From Hofstenia miamia (lineage: Eukaryota > Xenacoelomorpha > Acoela): a DNA stretch of 64,000 nt. The notes beneath the pieces were generated by a model, which was given only the letters and a program-made list of their open reading frames with translations, did no database searches and was not told where the DNA came from. The stretch's first letter is position 1. Each line of letters begins with the position of its first letter. A program made the translations under genes and the position numbers. Below are positions 26,181 to 37,300 of the stretch, piece after piece. The stretch covers positions 1,025,706 to 1,089,705 of the forward strand of contig SCFE01000024.1 in the NCBI GenBank assembly GCA_004352715.1, written 5' to 3'.

Positions 26181-29100
26181 GTTTACATGATGATTCCATA
26201 TCGCCTTTTTATATAGTGACTCCAAATTTTTCTTAAATTTTTTAAGTAATGTTCAGAAGAAGGCTTAGTGGGACAATTATGGAGACCATTAGGAGTCAAG
26301 AGGCATGCCATTCAAACCCGAGGAAATGGGCACTAATTTTAGAGCTTAATAAAAAAATTCAAATGACGTTCAACTAAAATATTTCCTGTAGCACTACAAA
26401 TCAAAACTATAATTTTAAACTTGCAGAAATAATTTTTGGATTATGGTAGATGTGGACCAATATTTATTACTAGCACTGTAAATCAACAGGCAAAAAGAGG
26501 AAGAATGTTTTGGGTTCAATACATTTTTGAATTTCAAATGCGAATTGTTGTTTACTTTCCACACAGACCAATTACAACTAAGCGTGGCTTCAATTGCTAG
26601 CCGATTGCGATAAAAAATGTGGAAGCTATTTCAAATATGTCCATTTCAATCGATCGATTAACCATATAGCCTTACTCACGGTTAAATATTTTATGTGATA
26701 GTACTGAAAAGAAATTCGTTGTTGGAAAAGCTTTGTAGTATTTAGCAATGGATGGAAGTGATAATTAAGCACTGATGTATGATTTCATCAGAGAAAAAGG
26801 TTACGGAGATCATCATACATGGAAATATGCCAACACGACAATTTCCCCTCAGTGTATCAACACATATTTTCGAAATAGTTAACACGAAAACATTGATTTT
26901 TTCACACAAGTGTTTTTATGTATGATTTTTTGGATGTATATGTTTCTTAAAGAGGTTTGCACACATAAATAAAGTAAAGTGAAACAAAATTATGTTTGCT
27001 TCATTATTATACTGAAAAGATTTATTTACCTTAACTTTGACCTCGCATACATGCTTTAAGGTTTACTTAACTCACATTTGCGTAGGCCCTCGAAGACATG
27101 CATCTAAATTACTTAGAAAGCGATTTACTAACTACCTACACGGTTTATAGGAATATTAACAATGAAATAATATAGTTTTTAAATTAAATTATGCAAAAAG
27201 TGGTTTAGTATTTATAAGCATAAACATCGAGATTTGTCAAAAATGTTTTACATCTATTTGGTGAATTCACTCTAATTGAGCTAAAAATGTTAACAAGCCG
27301 GCCCAAACCAAAGTAAAAATAGTATTCATTAACTGGAATAACAAAATTCAAGGTGGACCAGGACCTTGATATTTTCAGTGAAGACGTTACCAAAACCGAA
27401 GAACGGCGTTCTATCACATAATAAAAGCGTTTCTGTAAAGCGTTGTCCTATAATCTCTAACAATAAGAGGTGTAGGCAGGATTTGTTGTCAATGAAACAT
27501 CTCAATCTAGTCAAGACTTATCTAAAAGAGGCACTAAGGCCCACAAATTTTTGAAAATATTGAAAACATACACCTTAAAATGCATTTCACGATATTACTT
27601 TTTAAATTTTTTCAATTTTTCAACGAAAGATTTCTTATTTAAGTAATCAAAATCAATTTTGAAAATTAACAGGCGACATTCCACCATATCCGCCCCTTGC
27701 GGGCGCCACTGCTCATGACATAAATACCTATCTCAATCACAGTTAAAAGTTGAATGTAGTGATTATCTCCAACTATCCTGTCAAATGGACGTCGAGCTAA
27801 CAGTGACGTACAAATACAGACAATCCAAGTGCATTCATTTCAAAGAAGGCATACATGAAGAAAACATAATAAATTGGTCGCAATAAAAATGAATTTCCAA
27901 GAAGTTCAAGGCACGAATTTTAAATTTCCATACAGTTTTAGGTAGTTCAAGATCTCTATTTATCCCCGACACTCTGATTTCATTTAACGTCAGATCACTT
28001 CCAAGAAATAAATTAATTAAGCATACAGATGATTCTTTTTCAAAATGATTTCCAGCCTACAACTATATAATTCCATGAGAGGCTAACGGGTGAAATCCAA
28101 ACGATACATTCCAACAAATAAATATATGAATTTAAATTTAGTTCTTGTTTAAATGTTGAATTTTACAGTACTCTAAATAAAGTATCTAGTATTTCAATAA
28201 TTATCTTGAAATTGTTCAAACAAATGAAGTCTCGTAAAATCAAAAAATGTGTTAAACGGTGTTTAAGATTACTTTATTCGCATTGCGCTGTAGTAATTGT
28301 TCATTAAACATAAACGTCGAAAGTTGCATATCTGAGACAAGCTTGAAAAGATAATATTTACAATGAGAAATTTAAGCATTTACATTAAGTACCCAGCCCT
28401 GCTCTCCCATTAAGCTTTTGATTGCTACTCAAAAATTAGTCGAGCTTTCTTAATGAGACTTGGTGACTTTCTTAACTTTTTTTTAAGTGGCATAACTCCC
28501 TAAAATACAATTTATCAACAAGGGGTAAGTTAAATAGCAGGAGGTGGAGAATCCTCCCTCCCCAGGGCTGACAAACCCGAAAAAGCCTGATAAATTGTAA
28601 CTCAAGAAGTAGTTGTTTGAATAATTCGTTAAAATTCTATTGTTGACAACAATTATGAACGAAAATGGAAATAAGTTTTTAATTCTTCGCAACGAAATAA
28701 TGAGGCAGTTATGAATTTTTAAAACAGTTGCATAGTTCCAACATTTTCCACAGCTGTTGACAAATGCACAGATAAAAAACGGTAGTGATTAATGAATAAT
28801 GCTTCATAATTTACGTGCTAGGTAACAATTTACAGAAAAAGGACTGCAGTTATTTTTAAACACAGTAGTATAGCAAAAAATTCACAAGGACAGGCCCGTG
28901 GCTTGCATTTGACATATAGCGGCCATGGTCCTTCAAAGTTCAATAAATTAATCATAGTTTTACTCATATAAAATAGTTTCGCACTTTTTCATTGAAATTT
29001 TAAATAGAATGGCATTAGTATTTTATATATTTTAACTAAAATATATTCACTCTAACTTAATTACAGAATATTAGAATTAATACTATGGAGTATCCAGAAT

Positions 29101-32100
29101 GGCAAGAGGAAGGGGGCCAAGTGGCCCAACAGGGAGGGTCATGCCCACACATTTTTTGTGATAATAGCATATTCAGGGTGGGCAAACCTTGAGCAGAGTA
29201 ATTCTGAACATAAACAATGCCAACACTTGCACCCTTGAATAATATTTGCAAAAAAACTATGCCATGTGAAAGAATATGCTGTTACTTTTTAAGAAGATAT
29301 ATTTGACAGTATATGCAACATATATTTTTAACAGCAAGTGAAAGGGAAATTATACGGTCTATAATAAATGTTCCATTTACATTGAGGACCAGTCGACATC
29401 TCCGATACAAAGTGTTTTGTGTGCCATTTCCAAAAGGTTGCAGTCTAGCGTTCGCCATTTTGATAATACAATTGCATAATTTAGGGCATATTCTTACATG
29501 TTAAATCCATGCTAGCAGGTAAAGACTATAATAATGAAATATGCAAGTAATCGAATTCAATGGCATGCATTTATATTATATGTAAACAGAAATCAATGAT
29601 TATATATAATGGCCTAATAATTACAAATAAAAATAATTTGAAAGTTCAAAGATTCATTGAAATATTGAGCATGTCAGAAATTGCAACTTCATTCATATTA
29701 AAAGAAACAGTAGTTTCTATGTAATTTTTGAAGCACTCGCGATAAATGTATGTCTTGAAATGATAAGACCTTCTTAGTTAATCTAGTGCTAAAATAGTTA
29801 AGCTTAACAATTCAACCTTTCAAATTCCGACTTGCTTTTCAAAAATCAAATTGAATCCAAGTAATAATAAATCTATCCAAAAGTGCTGCAAACATGTATT
29901 TCAAATCTGCTAGCATATAATGATTTTCACTCTACTCATTTAGTTGAATTACTCTTTTCATATAACAATAATTTTGACCAAATTCCTAGAGCTTAATTCT
30001 TGATATCTTTTAGAATTTTTAAAATTCATGGTAAGACTAGACTAAATTGTTTTTCATCAAAATATACGAAAATTTTGTATCATTTTTTGACTTAAAAACC
30101 AAGGAGGTTAATATTAATGTTCCTCAAAAAAGTAAGAAATGTTGTTAACTAATCATTTTTAGATGTCTTTTTTTAGATGCTAAAAAATTATATCCCAGTT
30201 AACAAAAAATATCGTTTCAATATTAAATATACATTTGAAAACCCGATTAAAATCACTAATGCTTAAGACTCATATTTTTTAAAAACCACCAAATTTTATA
30301 TGATTCTCAGAAAAGAGGCACAATACGCGATTATATATATTCGGTTTAGGCATAAAAATTGTGGATAACTTAAGCCCTTTGACAAATTATGTTGAAAAGC
30401 AAAGATTAATTGCATTAATAAATGTTTCCAAGCGTTTAATGATGATTGAAAGAAATGCGAACAATTACAAAAAGTTTAGCAAACTTGAGAAACTGGAAAC
30501 ACATTTGTTGTAACATGTGTTGGATATACATTTGAACTTTCATCAAAAAGTGTAATCAATTTGTTTACAGTAGCATTATGACATACTTTTACGTATTTTA
30601 AATAGTTCATAAATTAATATGAATGCCTAAATCAGATTTAAAAAGCAAACCACGTTTATTCAATGGCATGCACCAGGCGGAAATGGTTTACAACATTGAT
30701 TTTCATTGGTTAAATATAAAAGTTCTGTAAATATAAAAAATTTACAACTAAGGTATTGAAATGGCATTTTAGTGTATTTTTCAAAATTTTTAAAAATTGG
30801 TCACTCAGTTGATCACTCCTGAGATTTCCCAGTAAAAAAATCCTGATGTGATTAACCGATGCACTTTGAATGTAATATAATACATACAAATAAGTATGTA
30901 TTAAATAAATTTGATTTCATAACAAAAGAGATGTCTTTCAATGGAACCTTACTTCGAAACCTGTAGTGTAACCTTGTAAGTTAACAATATTGTTTTACAT
31001 TTTGGTTGGTTCTGAAGATTGCCTCGGGAAACTACAAGGAATACACAATATGTAAGATTGTATCAGAAATAAAAGTGAGTATTAAATTGTCAGCAGAACA
31101 TTTTAATACCCAAGCGATCATAAAATGAAATGAGAGCAATTACGTGGGAATTTAGTCATTTGAATTCAAAGTTTATGAGTTAAATAGCGCAGCATTAAAA
31201 AGCATTTCCTGAAATTTCATTCCCAAAAAGACTGTCTGCGGTAATTTCACCAGTCAAAAATGTAGTGACTATGATGTTAAATAAACGCTGAAAACTATAT
31301 CACATCCCAGTACAATTTATTAATAATCTAACTTTTTTAAAAAGCCTTCTAACCAATCTAAGTTATTAAAGCGTTGGAATCTATTTCACTAGGTAATAAT
31401 ACAAAAGTGGGGAATTAACAACGGAACACACGTCTTACATATTGTGCAATATGCCTTGCTTCAGTAATCCTATCTTCAACTACTGCAAATTGTATATTCA
31501 AGTGACATACGGCACTTTGAATTTTATAACTTTGCGTGCGCCATAGAAAATGCGTGCATTTTCATTTTATTAGAAGACAATATAAAATATACATTCTTTT
31601 AAAAGATGAGCAAGTGTGTTGCTCATCAAAGCAAGCAAACTTCTTCATAAAATTGTTAATAATTCTTATTAACTCAAAACCTTTCTTACATAAAGTCATT
31701 TACAAAGGAATTAGGTCAAAGATTATTTAATTGAAAAAACTGCAACCATTGCTGCTACAATAGCAGATTCCAAAATTAATATGAAATATGGTGCCGTTTG
31801 AATCGTCTCTTCAAACAGATGTCGAACATAAAAAATGTCTGCCTACACCAAATGGACGCTATAGACAAAGCAGAATAATTAAATCAGTAAAATTCTTACT
31901 AAATCAAACAGAAAGTTATTTATCAATGATTCTAAAGTTGATCTTTAAGAAGAATAAAGTCATGCATCAGATTACCCCATTAAAATACTATGCTTCTATA
32001 CGATATTTTACACAGCAAATTATGTGCGTTAAATTCATCTGAACATTAAAGTAGTAAATGCGCTGTTAAACAGAATATTCAAATATTAACATAAATTATT

Positions 32101-34276
32101 GAAAGTTATAAACTGCGAGACACCTATCCACAAAAGGTTGAACTTGGTAATTTTTAATTTTCGTTTTCAAAGCTGCAATTATTTAGCACGTGATTGGTGG
32201 AGGTAAACATTAACAAAAATACTAATGAACATTTAAAAATCTATAAAGTGCAATCACAAAAAACCCAGAACATTTTAATACTACACTTGCATGCTCATCA
32301 GTATTTGCAATGTGCAATATATCTATCCGATTCATGTCCAGCTGAGATTAAAAAATTGGTGGACGATAACTTAACGTTACTTAAATGAAATATCAAACAT
32401 GACCCTTATCTTCAACAAAAAAAACTAATCAGTGTTTCCCTCGTCTACGAAATTATTCAGAAGATTTTATTGCCATAGATGTACAAACACAAATATAATT
32501 TTACATTCTATTTATAAAACCGACGTCGGCGAAACTTGAAAGGAATGCAAAGCGGAATTAACTGTTTGCTGAAAGTTGTATATAATTGAATGACAATGCA
32601 ATAGATATGTGAGCGTGCTTTTTTATTCAGAACGGTTCACAAACTAGGAGGCGATGGAAAATACAACAATATTAACCTAGTATAGTTTAGGTATAAGCAA
32701 CGATATTTAAAAAATAATTGCTGCTGCACTTATTGTCGCAATTTAATTATTGCAGTTATTGATTGTATATTTTACAATTATTGTTTTTCAATGCATATAG
32801 CACACACTGCCAACAGCAAAATTATTTTCAGATGGTTAATGCGAAGTGCAAGAAAATCATTTCTTGATCAGACTGACTAAGATATTGCTACATTTATTAC
32901 TTCGTCACATGAATATTTAGCATTGAAAATTTGGAAGAAGCCAGACAATTATTTAACGCGCTTTTGATTGCATGTCCTTCAATGACAGATCACCTGAGTC
33001 TTAAATTTGATCATAATCCTGAGTTTGAGAAGGGTGTCTACAATTACATTTCTGGAGGGACAGTAACTGATGATGAAAAGTTGGAGGGGAAATGTTCATT
33101 TTCCCAAAAATAAGTTGTTCGAGAAGAAGCAAACGCGACTTCATTGTTGATGGCATTTTGGCGAAAAAAAGCTTTTATCGCAAGATTTGTTCAGTTTCTT
33201 GGTTACCACCTACATCAAACAAGGCAGAGCGACTTTTAGTCAAGTGAGGTTCCACCTACAAAACGGCTCTTTCCAAAAACTTGGAAAGTGAGAATTTTCT
33301 CTGAGTCAATCGAGCACGGTGGAATGCGGTAGATATTGCAATAAATTGGATTCTTCTGTCTACAATAATTGTTTTTGATGAGACAATAATTGAATAATTG
33401 CAATAATTTATTGCTGTCATTGGCGCTGATGCAATCATACAACAATACTATTGTAATTCAATATTACCCATCAATGTGTAAAAGGTGAACATCATGTCAA
33501 TGAATAATCAAATATGCATGAAGCCAAACCTTCTTGCAAAGATGCAGCAAATAGTAATTAGGAAGTATTGACAAAGCACAAATAATTTTTTGGAAAACAA
33601 CATGACATATAAATTACTAGTTTTTTTTCAAATTGCTATGTTATGCATATACACACTGTTACAATTACTAGATGAATTGCTATTTATTATTTTGTTTATA
33701 ATGCATTTAATGGCATATATTATACTACATCTGTTCTCAAATACTTAACTCTGAAAACACTAAATAAATACCACTATAAGTGCAATTAATGAACCTGTTT
33801 TTCTAAAGCTATATTCATTAAATACATTTAAAATAAGCATTAATGTATTTTACATCCTTTCGCCTATTGGATAAAAAAGATTATATTAGTTATGTTAAAC
33901 AGTGCACACTCAGGTATTTGTTGACTAGTTCTTCGGCGCCCATGGATAAAAGAACAAACATTTAGTATAATCAATTACATAGACGTCATTTCTTTGATTG
34001 TGATATATTATATGAGTTGGCAGTAAGAGGCGCACTTAATTGAATAAAAAGTTTTAACCAATTAACATAATGAATGAGTCGATCGCCAGTAAGACAAAAA
34101 TCATTAAAATATATTGATTTCTGGTGTCTTTTCTAGATCGTTTCAAATTGGTAATTCACTCAAATATTATTCGAAAACTGACATTGAAAGCCTTCACGAA
34201 TATCTTAAAACAGTTACTTTTCATTAGCATATGTCATATCATAGACAAATAAATAGTAGTATTTAGTTATCTATGG

Positions 34277-34319
<43 letters not shown>

Positions 34320-37300
34320 ATATATATAAATTTAACAACTTATATAATCGAACAAGAGTGTTGAAATTGAAGATGTCGTTTGTAGTAATTGTACTTTGGG
34401 ATTCATAATACATTTTTTAAAATGGGCCTAAGATGGACTAGCGTATAATAATATGTGCATTTGGGACATGCCATCCAATTAGTCATGTGGGTATAGGCCC
34501 GAGCAGCAGAGATGGAAATGGGCTGAGTACTTTTAAAAGTTTCCAGCCCAACCCAGCCTATCTATTTTAAATTTTCAGCCCACTTTGAGCCCATATTTAA
34601 AAATGATAATTTTACAAAAAATAGAGTTATGGCTAATTTCAATCTAAAGTAGGTCTTCTTGATCCACTTCTCTATCATAGATTGGTATTAATATGCTTTA
34701 AGAAGCAAAAATGCTTCATAACATTTTTAACAAAAAAATATCAAACTCATTTATGGCCCACGAGATTTCGGCCCAAGCTCAGCCCATGGACAGCTTAACC
34801 CATTTCCATCCTTACCGAGCAGTGTTCAAATTGAGACCCATTTCCCACTCTGCATATATAAGCGCGATTAAGTATGCAGAACTTCTAACATCATAAAATG
34901 CGTATTATGATGATATAAGATCACATGTAAACATTGTTCTCATAATTGTAAAAATATGATACAGAGATGAAATTTCAATAGATGTATTGATATTTTATTT
35001 CGTCAGCTGGACATGACTGCGGTAATTGTTGACTAACAAAATTTGTAATAGACGTTTCCGGAGATCAATGCTGTAAACCACAAACAGGTTTGCTTGACAC
35101 TGCGAACAATCGCTAATCAAATAAACAAACGTAGCTTCAAGGAGAAACATGTTCATTTTAATAAAATCATTAATTATTGACTAAAGTCAGCATCACCATG
35201 GACAGCCATAGCTTTCCATGGCATCACTATCATTATCAGATACAAAATAAATTGGCTGGGGCACTTCAAACGACCATGGCACGCTACGTAGCCCGTATCA
35301 ATAACTTGACGGAAAAAGAAAACTTACATACTTAAACAGTCATTACTACTATCAATGTAACCTACGTCAAAACCCGAATTAAGTACTTTAGTTGTCACGA
35401 CTGAGAAGCTTAATTTTACAACTATAACGTAATATTTAAGTCCCGCACCTTTTCCAGTGCAGAATTATCAGTGAGTTTTGACAATTTATTGACAAATCGC
35501 ATAGCGATAATTAACGACATAAAAAACACTATAAAAATACTTTAAGTGGTCTACTGATTAACCCTTATCTAGCGGAAATGTGGCAATTTGACATCAGGTG
35601 TGTTTCGCAACAAGATTTAGTATAAAATACCTAAGTCATAAACAAACGCTTTTCCATGTTTACAAGGTCTATCATAAAGTATGAAAATATGCATCATTTG
35701 TACAAATGTAATGTAATCCGTTTGCCACTTTGATATATAATATAGATAGAAAATACTCATCAACAAATAAGCAAATCGTATCTTAAGCAAATGGTTTTAA
35801 GAATATAAATACTCGAACAACGACAAATAATCATGCTAAGTTCATAGTCCATATGCCCGTACACTTTAGCAGTGCCTGATAAGACCCCTACTCCAGCAAT
35901 GGGTGTTAATAACAGAATGTAATTCAAAATCATAGGTTAAATGATCAAGGTTAGAGCTTTGGGTAAGGCTTTGGTGTTAAATGTGAGAATATTTCTAAAT
36001 TTGGTTGAAATAACTATTTTAGCACTTGTTCCTTTGGAATCCACCCACTTAAGAAAAACTAAAACCTAGTGTCGAAAAGGAAGTAGAGCCGGAACTTTCT
36101 TTTGAGTGACAAATGTAACTAGAAGGAACTATGTTCATTCAAATCTACATTGCTAGATGTTGAGAAATTATAGCTTACGGTACTAGTACCAAAATGGCTG
36201 GTATCATACAGTGGTGTACGGAAGAGAGGCATGGTGAAATGTCCCCCTTGAGGATTGCAACATTGATTCTGATTATATAAAAAAATTGTAAAAAATTTAA
36301 AAAGTAATAAAAATTTAGGTGGTGACATACATTCTCAGAATTAAATTTTTCAATATTTTCATAATTTTGAGATGACTCAGTCCCGTCAGAAAACCCTGCG
36401 TTCTCCTCTAGGATAGTTGTAAATTTATCTGATTTAACCAATTTCAGTCTATAGTAATCAATGTGTGTTTGAAAATTGTGTGAAAAATATAACGATTGAA
36501 TCGGATTTTGACGATCCCACTTTGCAATTACGAGATTGTAGTGGTATTGAGAGGCGACTAGGAGTAGCAAATCTTGAAAAGCGTCCACTGTGACAACGAA
36601 AAACTGTTTTTACAGATGCCAAACTATCTATGATATCTAAGAAAGGTTTTGAGCAAACCGTCGTAATATGAGAAACCGATGTTGCGGTTCACTGCTATGG
36701 ATTATTGAATGCTGAAGTCATCGAAAGCAATGAGTGTTGAAAGTTCCCCGAAAAACCAAACAGTTACACTCTTGGTCAAATTTAATCTGATCATTTTTCT
36801 CAGTGCCTGTTGTCGAAGGACCACTCCCAAGCAGTTCAACCGCATTATATGTGTAGAATAATCGTCAACACAATCTACTCACTTCTGTAATTTAGTTTTT
36901 CTGTGGAACGCAAAAGTGCGTTCTTCAATAATTGGTAACAAAGAAGTATTCAAAGCTCTAGGATAGTGGAATACACATGAAAAAACATCTCATCAAGCAA
37001 TGAAAGTAAACATCCAGAATGCCAGAAGCGCACAATTATTATTTCTGAGCAGAATTCCTGAGGTAATTGGTTGTGCATAATTATTGACTAAGGCAATCAC
37101 TGTTGTTTGCTCTTAATAATGATGAGCATAAAAACGCTCATAAATCACTGGTTGTTTGCAAATGCTTTTTAGGAAACAATTATCTCAGGAAATCTGGCCA
37201 AAAATAAGACTAAATTAACAATAAATACATTAAAAGCCCTATCTTCAGGAATGTTTTTTATCCGGATTTCAATTCCCAACCACATTTTATCCGGACAATT

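Noticed and set aside
27051-27110. Possible 28-bp minus-strand exon between tag and gtgagt
   Set aside because: Joining it to exon 19155-19441 makes TGA; the exon at 22387-22456 fits instead.
35330-35430. Open minus-strand stretch VTTKVLNSGFDVGYIDSS before gtaagt
   Set aside because: Exits in the wrong phase for the prominin gene and has no family motif.
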